Shown here piece after piece: positions 1 through 7,720 of a stretch of 64,000 bases of DNA. Position numbers and translations under genes: made by a program. Numbering within the stretch: the first letter of the stretch is position 1; each line of letters opens with the position of its first letter. This DNA comes from Pseudalkalibacillus sp052246725 (lineage in GTDB: Bacteria > Bacillota > Bacilli > Bacillales > Fictibacillaceae). The notes under the pieces are model-generated. The model did not search any database and was not told where the DNA came from. It saw nothing but the letters and a program-made list of their open reading frames with translations. The stretch is from NCBI GenBank assembly GCA_052246725.1, contig JBQQCL010000015.1. The stretch is one strand, 5' to 3'.

Positions 1-1
1 T

Positions 2-1459
2 AAACAATATATAGAAGGCTTGAAAGCCGCTAACAATAATGTATGGATTCATGGTGAACGAGTAAAGGATGTCACAGAACATCCAGCTTTGAAAAATGTC
101 ATCAAATCAATGGCTGATCTATTGGATCTGCAACATGAAAAACCAGATGAGATGCTCTATACCTCACCAACATCGGGTGAAAAGGTAGGATTGTCCTTCA
201 TAGCGCCGAAAACGAAAGAAGACCTGGTGAAACGGAGCGGAATGTTCACTGAATGGGCTCGCTACACCGGCGGGATGATGGGCCGAACACCAGACTACTT
301 GAATACAAGTGTAATGGCATTCGGTACTGCTGGACAATTTTTTGCTGAACAAGATCCGATGTTCGGTGAGAATGTCCGCAAGTATTATGATTATTGCCGT
401 GAGAACGACGTTACATTGACACACACGTTGATCCATCCACAGGTAAACCGTTCGAAAATGCAGCATGAGCAGAAGGATCCTGGTATTTCAGCGCATATCG
501 TCGAAAAGAACAAAGATGGAATCGTTGTCAATGGGGCGCGTCTTCTAGCAACACAAGGCGGTATTACCGATGAAATCGTCGTCTTCCCATCGACATTGAA
601 TAAAGCTTCCACAGATGACGATCCGTATGCAATGGCTTTTGCGATTCCAAACAACACAAAAGGCTTGAAATACGTTTGCCGAGAATCATTCGACGTTGGT
701 CGTAACCAGTGGGATCATCCTTTAAGTGCGAGATTCGAAGAAAGTGATGCGATCGTCATTTTCGATAATGTATTCGTTCCCTGGGAGCGCATTTTCGTGG
801 CTGGAAACTCTGAAGTCTGTAACCGGACGTATGTCGAAACAAATGCGATGGTCCATATGACGCATCAAGTTATCGCAAAAAACACAGCGAAAACGGAATT
901 CGTCCTTGGTGTCATACTGAGCATGATCGATGCAATTGGAATCGAGCGGTTCCAGCATGTTAAGGAAAAAGCATCTGAAGTGATGATCATTCTCGAAACG
1001 ATGCGCTCTCATATGTTCCGTGCTGAACAAAATGCAGCTTTAGACAAGTATGGCAATATGACACCTGATTTTGCACCGTTGAATGCGGCTCGGAACTGGT
1101 ATCCGAAAGTGTATCAGAGGATGGTCGAGATCGTACGCATCCTTGGTGCATCTGGTCTAATGGGCACACCAACACAGGATGACTTCAGCAATGAAGATAT
1201 CGGTGAACTCGTCCATCGCTATACACAGGGCGGACAGATCGATGGGTATGAGAAAGTCCAATTGTTCCGTCTCGCTTGGGATATTTCTCTAAGCTCATTT
1301 GGCGGCCGCCAAGCTTTATATGAATATTATTTCTTTGGTGACCCTGTCAGGATGTCGAACGTTTATTACGATGTATATAACAAAGAACCATATAAAGAAA
1401 TGGTCAAATCATTCCTGGATCGAGTCAAGCCGACTACGAATCAGAACGTGAACGTATAA
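2..1459 (+). CDS. hpaB: 4-hydroxyphenylacetate 3-monooxygenase, oxygenase component (HpaB family), 5' end outside window
   Basis: The reading frame is open from base 2, so the gene starts upstream of the window; the in-frame TTG at 20 is not a convincing start because family members carry a few more residues before the conserved AANNNVWIHGERV segment. About 485 residues are visible, close to full length for the HpaB/HpaH flavin-dependent hydroxylases. The family uses FADH2 from a separate reductase to hydroxylate 4-hydroxyphenylacetate to 3,4-dihydroxyphenylacetate in the cytoplasm. No reductase is visible. An extradiol dioxygenase gene begins 12 bases after the stop, which supports a homoprotocatechuate route and a shared transcript. 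Related enzymes act on other phenols or on 4-hydroxybutyryl-CoA, so the substrate is inferred from the neighbour. Confidence 0.85.
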   Translation, partial: KQYIEGLKAANNNVWIHGERVKDVTEHPALKNVIKSMADLLDLQHEKPDEMLYTSPTSGEKVGLSFIAPKTKEDLVKRSGMFTEWARYTGGMMGRTPDYLNTSVMAFGTAGQFFAEQDPMFGENVRKYYDYCRENDVTLTHTLIHPQVNRSKMQHEQKDPGISAHIVEKNKDGIVVNGARLLATQGGITDEIVVFPSTLNKASTDDDPYAMAFAIPNNTKGLKYVCRESFDVGRNQWDHPLSARFEESDAIVIFDNVFVPWERIFVAGNSEVCNRTYVETNAMVHMTHQVIAKNTAKTEFVLGVILSMIDAIGIERFQHVKEKASEVMIILETMRSHMFRAEQNAALDKYGNMTPDFAPLNAARNWYPKVYQRMVEIVRILGASGLMGTPTQDDFSNEDIGELVHRYTQGGQIDGYEKVQLFRLAWDISLSSFGGRQALYEYYFFGDPVRMSNVYYDVYNKEPYKEMVKSFLDRVKPTTNQNVNV

Positions 1460-1471
1460 GGGGGCGGGGAA

Positions 1472-2455
1472 ATGGACTTCAACATCATTCGTGTTGCAAG
1501 GGTCGTCATGAACGTGACAGACCTTGATAAGGCAAAAGCCTTTTACGTTGATGCTCTTGGATTCGTAGAAACGGAACGTGATGATGAGCATCTTTACCTG
1601 CGGGGATTGGAAGAACATGTACATCATAGTCTCGTCCTAAAAAAAGCGGATGGGCCTGGCGTGCAGGCAATGTCCTATAAAGTGATGGAAGATCGTGATC
1701 TGGATACATTATTCAAGCTTTTTGAATCAAAAGGTTTTAAGCCGAAGTGGCTTGAACAAGGTACGCAAAGAGCAGTTGGAAGAACGTTGAGGGTTCAGGA
1801 TCCTTCTGGCTTGCCGCTTGAATTCTTTGCGGAAATGGAAGGCGTCGAACGTTTGCTTCAGCGTTTCGACCTCTATCGTGGTGCACGTGTCCAACGCATC
1901 GATCATGTCAATTGTATGGTCCAGGATGTAGAAAAAGCGAAGAACTTCTACATCAATGAATTAGGGTTTCGATGCTCCGAATATACGGCCACTGATGATG
2001 ATCGAATTTGGGCGGCTTGGCTGCATCGCAAGTCGACAGTTCATGATCATGCATTTATGAATGGAAAAGGTCCTAGGCTTCACCATGTTGGTTTCACGTT
2101 AAGTGATCCAATGAGCGTCATCCATTGCTGCGATGTCTTGGCTGCTATGGGTTACGCGCATGCGATTGAACGTGGTCCTGGCCGCCATGGCTTATCCAAT
2201 GCCTTCTTCTTATACTTGAGAGATCCAGATGGTAACAGGATTGAAATGTATACAGGAGATTATTTGACGAGCGACCCGGATTTCAAACCGATTCGCTGGG
2301 ATTTGAACGACCCGCGGAGAGCGACATTCTGGGGTCATGCTGCACCAGATAGCTGGTTTAATGAAGCGACCGGTGTACTCGACGTACATACCGGTAAAGA
2401 GGTTGCTCAAGCAGAACCAGTTCTACAACAACGTAAGCCTGATTTCGTAACATGA
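1472..2455 (+). CDS. hpaD: 3,4-dihydroxyphenylacetate 2,3-dioxygenase (extradiol ring cleavage)
   Basis: The 327-residue protein has two vicinal-oxygen-chelate (glyoxalase/bleomycin-type) modules, the first at about residues 5-120 and the second at about 140-270. This is the plan of type I extradiol dioxygenases such as the Brevibacterium/Bacillus homoprotocatechuate 2,3-dioxygenase. The C-terminal module supplies the Fe(II) or Mn(II) ligands; candidate ligands are the His of RIDHVN, the His of RLHHVGF and the Glu of NRIEMYTGDY. The start is fixed by a strong purine-rich ribosome site (ggggcggggaa) just before the ATG. It follows the HpaB-type gene by 12 bases, so hydroxylation and ring opening of homoprotocatechuate are probably co-expressed. 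Confidence 0.88.
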   Translation: MDFNIIRVARVVMNVTDLDKAKAFYVDALGFVETERDDEHLYLRGLEEHVHHSLVLKKADGPGVQAMSYKVMEDRDLDTLFKLFESKGFKPKWLEQGTQRAVGRTLRVQDPSGLPLEFFAEMEGVERLLQRFDLYRGARVQRIDHVNCMVQDVEKAKNFYINELGFRCSEYTATDDDRIWAAWLHRKSTVHDHAFMNGKGPRLHHVGFTLSDPMSVIHCCDVLAAMGYAHAIERGPGRHGLSNAFFLYLRDPDGNRIEMYTGDYLTSDPDFKPIRWDLNDPRRATFWGHAAPDSWFNEATGVLDVHTGKEVAQAEPVLQQRKPDFVT

Positions 2456-2465
2456 TGAAAAGGAT

Positions 2466-2504
2466 GGAGGCTGACGATCCAGAATCTCAGCCTCTTGTCT
2501 TTTA
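2466..2504 (+). terminator. Rho-independent terminator after hpaBD
   Basis: An 8-bp stem (gaggctga / tcagcctc) is followed by a T-rich run, 11 bases after the dioxygenase stop codon. Confidence 0.75.
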
Positions 2505-2517
2505 AAAAAGGCTCTTT

Positions 2518-2858
2518 TCTAAAAGATTGTTGCTTTTGAGTCATTTTAAAAAACTCACCTTGTGCAAGTTGATTGGAGAGCAAGGTGCGAGACTCCTCGA
2601 AAATGAAAATCGCATTTTCTTCGTGCGATGTAACGCTGCCGAAGCTTTCCTTGTCCTGCGGGATCAGCGTGCCTACTACCTGAATAATCTCCTCGCAAGG
2701 CATGCGACGAGGAAGCTCGCTTCGACAGGACTTTCTTGTAGACGCAGGAGCACAAATGCTTCCTAGAAAAGGAGACTCCTGAGGTCGCAAGGCAACGAGT
2801 GGGATCCCCGCCCGCCCCGCGGAAAGCGAGCATCCTGGAGCGGAAATCAACGACTTTT
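2518..2858 (+). repeat. Dispersed palindromic repeat, family A, long form (copy 1)
   Basis: This copy shares its two ends (cttgtgcaagttgattggag ... gagcatcctggagcggaaat) with copies at 25598-25747 and, inverted, 55127-55404. The ends and interior contain many inverted repeats and G+C-rich palindromes (ccccgcggaaagcg), so a transcript would be highly folded. This copy and the one near 55.2 kb carry an extra internal arm of roughly 140 bases that the 25.6-kb copy lacks. Short open frames inside are by-products of the repeat. Similar G+C-rich repeats are widespread in Bacillaceae; no function is assigned here. Confidence 0.85.
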
Positions 2859-2859
2859 A

Positions 2860-2946
2860 AAGAAAACTTGCGAGACCAAGCCTTTTGTAGGTCGAGCCTT
2901 AGTTGCCCTTATACTGAAGAAAGCATTTTATACTTTCTTTAAGTGC
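2860..2946 (-). repeat. Dispersed repeat, family B (copy 1)
   Basis: About 85 bases running from gaaaacttgcgagacc to atactttctttaagtg. Related copies lie at 6066-6152, 25750-25836, 31263-31336, 46343-46402, 52733-52790 and 54596-54651. Here and at 25.75 kb it directly abuts a family A repeat, so the two may form one composite unit. Confidence 0.75.
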
Positions 2947-3132
2947 AAGAGCAACAAAGTTTGCGAAAACAGCCTTTTAAAAAAACAGTTTGCATCCGTT
3001 TGAAAAAGGGGAAACTTGAAGTAAGATTTTATGAATGAACGGAAGCTTTACAAGAGTCCAAACCCTTGCACCTTTCATGACAAATGATATGATTGGATTA
3101 GCAACAGGTTAACATTGAAAGGAGTTTTTGAC

Positions 3133-3588
3133 TTGGCCAAACAAGAAATACCTACAGAACTTTCACCAGAACTCGTTGAATTTTTCCAGGGTGAAAAGCT
3201 AGTGAACATCGCAACAGTTGATGCAGAAACCGGAGCTCCTAATGTAAACGCGATCTCCTGGGTGAAAAGTGTCGATGAAAAGCGGATTCGTTTTTCTGTG
3301 ACGAACAATTCACGTATTGTTGATAATATCAAGGCGAATCCAGGGGTTGTCCTGAATATCATCGGTTTGGAGACGGTATATTCAATCCAGGGAAAAGCTG
3401 AAATTCTTGAAGATACGATGGAAGGCGTCAACCTTAAACTTTCTAAAATCGAAATCGCTGTGGAAGCAGTTTTTGAAAGCATGTTCTGGGGCGCGAAGAT
3501 TACGCAAGAACCTGCCTATGAGAAGACGTATAATCCTGAAAAAGCTAAAGAATTGGATGATGCCGTCTATGCGGCGTTAATGAAGTAG
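3133..3588 (+). CDS. Pyridoxamine 5'-phosphate oxidase-like FMN-binding protein
   Basis: The 151-residue protein has the split-barrel PNPOx fold signature: a short N-terminal helix, then strands matching KLVNIATVDAETGAPNVNAISWV and a FSVTNNSRIVDNIKANPGVVL segment typical of general-stress and flavin-binding members. The start is taken as TTG at 3133 because gaaaggag lies 8 bases upstream; an in-frame TTG at 3115 overlaps that ribosome site and is unlikely. The substrate cannot be predicted. It is a single-gene unit with its own terminator. Confidence 0.75.
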   Translation: MAKQEIPTELSPELVEFFQGEKLVNIATVDAETGAPNVNAISWVKSVDEKRIRFSVTNNSRIVDNIKANPGVVLNIIGLETVYSIQGKAEILEDTMEGVNLKLSKIEIAVEAVFESMFWGAKITQEPAYEKTYNPEKAKELDDAVYAALMK

Positions 3589-3596
3589 AAATTCCA

Positions 3597-3626
3597 GGGC
3601 TGACGAGCAAATGTCAGTCCTTTTTT
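3597..3626 (+). terminator. Rho-independent terminator
   Basis: Stem gggctgac / gtcagtcc followed by six T, nine bases after the stop of the PNPOx-like gene. Confidence 0.8.
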
Positions 3627-3924
3627 AAAACACCAGAAACCATAAAGGTAAGGATTTGTCAAAATTAGAGGACAACTGTTCCGCTATTTGGGTATATCGA
3701 GTCCGGTTTTCTCTCGTTTCAGGCATATAAGGTCCCTGGTGTCCACTAATTTTCTTAGGATAAGGGTTTAGCGTCTATTAAGGTCTCTGGTGTCCTCTAA
3801 TAATGGGAAAAAAAGAAAAACAGAAACTAAAAAATCAAAACGTATATATTTGATAGGTTAAAAAACCTGGTTTTTGCCGTATGATAAAGTAAGAGATATA
3901 CATATAGAATGAAGGAGTACATTC
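3627..3924. other. Intergenic region with a short direct repeat
   Basis: No gene was recognised. Two 22-base near-identical segments of the form aaggtcYctggtgtccWctaat lie at 3729-3750 and 3780-3801. The last 60 bases are A+T-rich and probably hold the promoter of the next gene, with gaaggag as its ribosome site. Confidence 0.5.
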
Positions 3925-4551
3925 ATGGGTACTTACTGGGAGCGACTAAAATATTTTTTAACAGAATTGACACAGGAAGATATTCTGCGATGGTTGGATG
4001 AATATCAGAACCTGGGACCATTTCCGGGAATCCTTTTACCTATGCTTGAAGCATTTTTGCCAATCTTGCCTCTCGTGTTGTTTGTTGCAGGGAATGCAGC
4101 GGCATATGGATTCTTCTGGGGGGTGTTATTTTCATGGATCGGAACCGTTTTCGGATCGATCTTTGTCTATATGCTAGTCAGAAAATATGCACAAGCAAGA
4201 TTTTTGAATTTCATCACGCGACACGACAAAACGAAGTCTTTACTCGGGTGGGTTGAAAGAAAAGGATTTGGCCTGTTGTTTGTCATCTACTGTTTCCCAT
4301 TCACACCTTCAGCACTGATCAATGTCATTTGCGGATTGTCCAAGCTGAATACCTTGACATTCGTACTTGCCGTCAGCCTTGGAAAACTTGTGATGGTTTT
4401 CTTCATTTCGTATATCGGACATGATTTTTTCTCAATCATCAAAGAACCGATAAAAATGATCATCATCAGCGTGGTTATTGTCGTGTTGTGGCTGGTAGGG
4501 AAATTGCTGGAACGGAAATTGCACCGCCCTTTAAAAAAGGTCTCTCAGTAA
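3925..4551 (+). CDS. ytxB: TVP38/TMEM64 (VTT-domain) membrane protein, YtxB-like
   Basis: The 208-residue protein has several hydrophobic segments (about residues 32-60, 62-85, 112-135, 140-165 and 175-195). It carries the VTT/DedA-type features: an N-terminal re-entrant-like segment with proline (PMLEAFLPILP), a glycine-rich stretch (WIGTVFGSIFVYMLVRKY) and FPFTPSALINVICGL. Length and pattern match the Bacillus YtxB branch. VTT proteins are integral membrane proteins linked in other systems to lipid scrambling or envelope homeostasis; the role of this branch is not established. The ATG follows gaaggagtacattc. Confidence 0.75.
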   Translation: MGTYWERLKYFLTELTQEDILRWLDEYQNLGPFPGILLPMLEAFLPILPLVLFVAGNAAAYGFFWGVLFSWIGTVFGSIFVYMLVRKYAQARFLNFITRHDKTKSLLGWVERKGFGLLFVIYCFPFTPSALINVICGLSKLNTLTFVLAVSLGKLVMVFFISYIGHDFFSIIKEPIKMIIISVVIVVLWLVGKLLERKLHRPLKKVSQ

Positions 4552-4572
4552 CAAGAAGTATATTCGATTAAT

Positions 4573-4607
4573 AAAATGAGGTAATTCACTTGAATTATCT
4601 CGTTTTT
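4573..4607 (+). terminator. Rho-independent terminator after ytxB-like gene
   Basis: A long A/T-rich stem (aaatgaggtaatt / aattatctcgttt) ends in a T run. It overlaps the in-frame TTG at 4590 and helps exclude that codon as the start of the next gene. Confidence 0.75.
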
Positions 4608-4637
4608 AGTTATCAATGGAATAGAGAGGGGAAAGGG

Positions 4638-5390
4638 ATGATCGTATTAAAATCGAAAGAAGAAATCGAAATGATGCATGAAGCAGGGCGGTTACTCAGT
4701 GATTGTCATCGTGCAATCCGGAATCTCATCAAGCCAGGTATTACAACGATTGAAATTGATGACTTTGTCGATCAATACTTAAGGAAACACGGTGCGACTC
4801 CAGAGCAGAAAGGATATCAAGGGTATCAGCATGCGATATGTGCTTCTGTCAATGATGTCGTCTGTCATGGCATCCCTTCAGCAAAAAAATTGAAAGAAGG
4901 CGATATCGTCACAATCGATTTTGTCGTGAATTTGAACGGATGGTTAGCAGATTCAGCCTGGTCGTATCCAGTAGGAAAAATCGATAAAAAAGCTGAGGAT
5001 TTATTGAAAACGACTGAAGAAGCATTATACAAAGGTATTGAGCAGGCAAAGGTGGGAAACCGGATCGGGCATATTGCAAATGCGATTGAAACATATGCTG
5101 AGGAAAAAGGGTACGCTATCGTTCGGGATTTCATCGGTCACGGGATTGGTAGAGAAATGCATGAACCACCGATGGTTCCTCATTACGGTCCAATCGAACA
5201 AGGTCCTGAATTGAAAGAGGGTATGGTACTCACAATCGAGCCGATGCTGAATTGCGGAAGTCATTTCGTATATGTAGAAAAGGACGGCTGGACCGCAAGA
5301 ACTGTTGATGAAGAGTTATCTGTCCAATATGAACATACAGTAGCCATCACCAAGAAAGGTCCGATTATTTTAACAAATCAATATCGTTGA
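4638..5390 (+). CDS. map: Methionine aminopeptidase, type I
   Basis: The 250-residue pita-bread metallopeptidase removes the initiator methionine from nascent proteins. Visible metal ligands are the Asp of VTIDFVV, the Asp of LADSAWSY, the His of FIGHGIGREMHE, the Glu of LTIEPM and the Glu of VQYEHTVAI. The start ATG at 4638 has gaggggaaaggg immediately upstream; the earlier in-frame TTG lies inside the previous terminator. It stands alone rather than in a ribosomal-protein operon, so it is probably the second, MapB/YflG-like paralogue of Bacillaceae, but the paralogue assignment is tentative. Confidence 0.9.
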   Translation: MIVLKSKEEIEMMHEAGRLLSDCHRAIRNLIKPGITTIEIDDFVDQYLRKHGATPEQKGYQGYQHAICASVNDVVCHGIPSAKKLKEGDIVTIDFVVNLNGWLADSAWSYPVGKIDKKAEDLLKTTEEALYKGIEQAKVGNRIGHIANAIETYAEEKGYAIVRDFIGHGIGREMHEPPMVPHYGPIEQGPELKEGMVLTIEPMLNCGSHFVYVEKDGWTARTVDEELSVQYEHTVAITKKGPIILTNQYR

Positions 5391-5394
5391 ACTG

Positions 5395-5424
5395 AAACTG
5401 CTGATCCTATACAGCAGTTTTTTA
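5395..5424 (+). terminator. Rho-independent terminator after map
   Basis: Stem aaactgctg / cagcagttt followed by a T run, five bases past the stop codon. Confidence 0.85.
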
Positions 5425-5532
5425 TTTCAATGATAATTCTAGAAAACAGTACTAAGGTACCACCGAAGTTAGCGGATACTGAAGACTTTTCTGTGAAAAC
5501 TCTAGCGTTTTACATAAAAATTATAAAGTTAC

Positions 5533-5579
5533 TTGACAAAAGTAAGTTAACGAGGCTATAATACTTACATAAAGTAAGT
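5533..5579 (+). promoter_or_regulatory. SigA-type promoter with overlapping operator-like palindrome
   Basis: TTGACA at 5533-5538 and TATAAT at 5557-5562 are 18 bases apart. A 17-base palindrome, ACTTACATAAAGTAAGT, begins directly after the -10 box (5563-5579), and a further agtaagtt lies in the spacer. This layout suggests a repressor binding across the promoter. DoxX-type genes of Bacillus are often controlled by redox-sensing MarR/DUF24 repressors; which regulator acts here is inference. Confidence 0.7.
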
Positions 5580-5613
5580 GAAACAACCAAAGATTAAAAA
5601 GGAGAGGTTAGGA

Positions 5614-6012
5614 ATGGATTTAGCACTATTATTAATTCGTCTCGTATTCGGTTTGACTTTTGCCGCACACGGAACACAAAAGTTGTTTGGATGGTTCGGC
5701 GGGCATGGATTGGAAGGTACAGCAGGGTTTTTTGAATCACTCGGTTTGAAACCTGGAAAAACGATGGCTCTTATGGCTGGTTTAGGTGAAGTTGCAGGCG
5801 GATTGTTGATTGCATTCGGATTTCTTACTGAAGTCGGTGCAGTTCTAATGATCGTACCGATGCTCGTCGCAATCTTCAAGGTCCATGGTCCAAACGGCTA
5901 TTGGGCGACAGAAGGTGGTTATGAATACAACCTTGCAATCATCACGGTTGCAGTCGCACTCGTTCTTGCGGGTCCAGGTGCTTACTCACTTGATGCTTGG
6001 ATGCTCGGTTAA
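5614..6012 (+). CDS. DoxX family membrane protein
   Basis: The 132-residue protein has four predicted membrane segments and the family hallmark FAAHGTQKLFGWFGG near the N-terminus. DoxX-family members in Bacillus (for example CatD) are linked to quinone, catechol and thiol stress. The start at 5614 is chosen because aaaaggagaggttagga precedes it; a longer frame from 5578 would have no ribosome site and would begin inside the operator palindrome. The strong promoter with palindrome upstream indicates regulated expression. Confidence 0.8.
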   Translation: MDLALLLIRLVFGLTFAAHGTQKLFGWFGGHGLEGTAGFFESLGLKPGKTMALMAGLGEVAGGLLIAFGFLTEVGAVLMIVPMLVAIFKVHGPNGYWATEGGYEYNLAIITVAVALVLAGPGAYSLDAWMLG

Positions 6013-6021
6013 AATAAATAT

Positions 6022-6059
6022 GGAAAAAGAGTTGATTCATTCGGATCAGCTCTTTTTTT
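6022..6059 (+). terminator. Rho-independent terminator after doxX-like gene
   Basis: Stem aagagttga / tcagctctt with A run before and T run after, so it could work in both directions. Confidence 0.8.
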
Positions 6060-6065
6060 GTTTCA

Positions 6066-6152
6066 TTTAAAGAAAGTATAAAATACCTTCTTCAATATAA
6101 GGGTAACTAAAGCTCAGCCTGCGCCAAAGGCCTAGCTTTGCCAAGTTTTCTT
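6066..6152 (+). repeat. Dispersed repeat, family B (copy 2)
   Basis: It begins aaagaaagtataaaat and ends near aagttttctt. It is the inverse orientation of the copy at 2860-2946 and lies upstream of cotJA. Confidence 0.7.
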
Positions 6153-6245
6153 GAACATGAAGGCGTAATGAAATGAATGACGTCTAATATCGATAGTTCA
6201 TGAATATGGTGTATATGACATTGTTTATAGGGAGGTTTAACCGTA

Positions 6246-6473
6246 ATGAGCAGCTACAGAAAATCTTGGCATCCCTATATCGGACCGAATGATCCTTGTC
6301 CGCCTATAGAAGTGAAATACTACGAAACTCCGCCAAATCTTTATTTAGGATTCCAGCCTTATGGACTCAAGCAATTCGATCCATCCACAGCTTTGTTTAA
6401 GGGTACGTTGTGGCCAGCGTTATATGCGCCGTACAGCAATCCTTATAAAAAGAAGCGAGAGGAGGGGGAGTAG
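6246..6473 (+). CDS. cotJA: Spore coat protein CotJA
   Basis: The 75-residue protein is rich in Pro, Tyr and Lys, with the typical CotJA opening (SYRKSWHPYIGPNDPCPP) and the PPNLYLGFQPYGLKQF segment. It is the first gene of the cotJABC operon, made in the mother cell under sigma-E control in B. subtilis and deposited in the inner coat layers. gggaggtttaaccgta precedes the ATG. The stop codon abuts the GTG of cotJB. No confident sigma-E promoter could be picked by eye upstream. Confidence 0.9.
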   Translation: MSSYRKSWHPYIGPNDPCPPIEVKYYETPPNLYLGFQPYGLKQFDPSTALFKGTLWPALYAPYSNPYKKKREEGE

Positions 6474-6743
6474 GTGGCGAACCAAAAAACCATGCCGAAA
6501 GAGTTTTATGACTGGATGAAACAACTCCAGGAAATTGATTTCGTCCTTGTCGAGCTGACGTTATATCTTGATACACATCCTGAAGATTTTGATTCGATCA
6601 AACAGTTCAATGAGTTTGCTGAAAAAGGGATGAAATTGCGTCAGCAGATTGAAAAGAAATATGGACCATTGATGCAATTTGGTCAAAGCTACTCCGGATA
6701 TCCATGGAACTGGGATGACCCTCCATGGCCGTGGCAGATGTAA
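6474..6743 (+). CDS. cotJB: Spore coat protein CotJB
   Basis: The 89-residue protein matches CotJB in length and in the segments EFYDWMKQLQEIDFVLVELTL and the Trp/Pro-rich end (GYPWNWDDPPWPWQM). The start is GTG at 6474, directly after the cotJA stop, with a gaggaggggg ribosome site inside the end of cotJA, so translation is coupled. It is presumed to assemble with CotJA and CotJC in the coat. It is intact, unlike the next gene. Confidence 0.9.
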   Translation: MANQKTMPKEFYDWMKQLQEIDFVLVELTLYLDTHPEDFDSIKQFNEFAEKGMKLRQQIEKKYGPLMQFGQSYSGYPWNWDDPPWPWQM

Positions 6744-6778
6744 TCAACCTACTACTTGAAGGAGGTATGCGCTGAATC

Positions 6779-7012
6779 ATGTGGGTCTATGAAAAGAAAC
6801 TACAATATCCTGTCAAGGTAAGTAAATGTAATCCGATGCTGGCGAAGTTTTTAATTGAACAGTATGGTGGAGCAGATGGAGAATTGGCAGCGGCATTGCG
6901 TTATCTGAACCAACGTTATTCGATTCCTGATAAAGTAGTCGGATTGCTGACGGATATCGGGACAGAGGAGTTCGCGCATTTAGAGATGATTGCAACGATG
7001 GTCTATAAATAG
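6779..7012 (+). CDS. cotJC: CotJC, 5' segment (interrupted manganese-catalase-like spore coat protein)
   Basis: This fragment encodes the first 77 residues of CotJC and then hits TAG four bases into the inserted element. Family comparison places the dimanganese ligands E35 (GADGE), E64 and H67 (EEFAHLE) here, while the remaining predicted ligands are 13.4 kb away at 20448-20787. It therefore cannot be catalytic alone. Joining 6779-7008 to 20448-20787 across the shared tctataa core gives an uninterrupted frame of 190 codons including the stop (189 residues), the usual CotJC length, reading M-V-Y-K-L-T-K-D at the junction. The clean in-frame restoration argues for programmed excision, not decay. 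aaggaggt precedes the start by 12 bases. Confidence 0.92.
   Translation: MWVYEKKLQYPVKVSKCNPMLAKFLIEQYGGADGELAAALRYLNQRYSIPDKVVGLLTDIGTEEFAHLEMIATMVYK
7002..7008. other. Left attachment core of the cotJC element
   Basis: The 7-base tctataa here is repeated at 20441-20447. It is the only identity needed to rejoin cotJC in frame. Short, imperfectly flanked cores are typical of large serine recombinases. The exact crossover dinucleotide inside the core cannot be told from sequence. Confidence 0.85.
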
Positions 7013-7080
7013 AATATAACTAAAATGCTACATTACATTATACTTGTTCCTTCCATATTATATAACCACAAAATGAATAC

Positions 7081-7118
7081 AAAAAAAAGACAGTAGCTAT
7101 TTTTAAGCTCCTGCCTTT
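7081..7118 (-). terminator. Rho-independent terminator at the left end of the element (leftward)
   Basis: Read leftward, a stem of about 12 pairs (aaaggcaggagct / agctactgtcttt, one mismatch) is followed by a T8 run. The stop codon of the 53-codon gene lies in the loop. It would stop element transcription from running antisense into cotJC. Confidence 0.75.
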
Positions 7119-7264
7119 CTCCAATGTTTCCTGTGTTTCATTGCCTCCTTAATGAAAGCCTGCATATTAAATTCCCCTGTATGGCTTACCTTACCAATCC
7201 CCTCAATGGATATTGTATCTTTTGCCTTTTGCTTACTCTCCTTACTTATGCTGTTCTTACTCAT
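7103..7264 (-). CDS. Small basic protein of unknown function (53 aa)
   Basis: The gene starts at an ATG at 7264 with gaggagagga eight bases upstream and encodes MSKNSISKESKQ...HRKHWRKAGA, a Lys/Arg-rich peptide with no membrane segment. Ending inside a strong terminator makes it a convincing small gene. It belongs to the leftward block. I do not recognise a family; a small DNA- or RNA-binding role, or an excision directionality factor next to attL, are possibilities only. Confidence 0.65.
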   Translation of the reverse strand: MSKNSISKESKQKAKDTISIEGIGKVSHTGEFNMQAFIKEAMKHRKHWRKAGA

Positions 7265-7469
7265 GCTGTATCCTCTCCTCTTATTAGTATCTATGTCTGA
7301 ATGGATTGTCCAAATTACTGAAAATGCCCTTACTATTTATTAAGAGATTTTTTGATTTTCTGTGACATCTAGTGGCATTTACTGAGCCTCTGCTGAACCA
7401 TTAGCAATAAATGCTCAAACTGTGACAAAGGGAATAGAAAGGGGAGGGAGTATATGTAAAATTCCATAC

Positions 7470-7501
7470 AAAAAAGAGCAGATACATTTAAGTACCTGCC
7501 C
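7470..7501 (-). terminator. Rho-independent terminator (leftward)
   Basis: Ten-pair stem gggcaggtac / gtatctgctc (with G-U pairs) and a six-base loop, followed by T6 on the minus strand. It lies 60 bases after the small gene at 7561-7707. Confidence 0.75.
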
Positions 7502-7560
7502 TGACTGTTTAGAGGATTCTTTTATAAACCTGAGGACATTGCCTCAAGGTATTGACTGTT

Positions 7561-7707
7561 TTATTTATTCCTTGCTGATGTTCCTGTTTTTCCACCTGCA
7601 TTGCTTTGTACATTAGCAGGCTTGATGCTGTTTGATGCCTTAGCATTGTTAGACTGTGTAACTTTCATGCCTCCAAGAGACTTATTTACTGTGTTCCTTA
7701 CTGCCAT
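7561..7707 (-). CDS. Small Ser/Asn/Lys-rich protein of unknown function (48 aa)
   Basis: The start at 7707 is set by aaggaggtgagaag just upstream, one of the strongest ribosome sites in the element. The product begins MAVRNTVNKSLGGMKV and continues as a low-complexity, probably disordered tail rich in Asn, Ser, Ala and Gly. It sits 13 bases downstream of the HTH-like gene and shares its transcript. No family recognised. Confidence 0.6.
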   Translation of the reverse strand: MAVRNTVNKSLGGMKVTQSNNAKASNSIKPANVQSNAGGKTGTSARNK

Positions 7708-7720
7708 TCTTCTCACCTCC

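Noticed and set aside
2527..2850. Frames within the family A repeat (also near 55.06-55.41 kb)
   Set aside because: The same peptides appear in both orientations from repeat copies; no ribosome sites, and copy 2 lacks the frame.
6180..6245. Sigma-E promoter of cotJA
   Set aside because: gaatatg resembles a -35 box but no acceptable -10 (CATACAAT-like) lies at the right distance, so I do not report it as a feature.
7152..7343. Rightward hydrophobic 63-codon frame
   Set aside because: It is antisense to the 53-residue leftward gene, which has a strong ribosome site and terminator; the rightward frame has no ribosome site.
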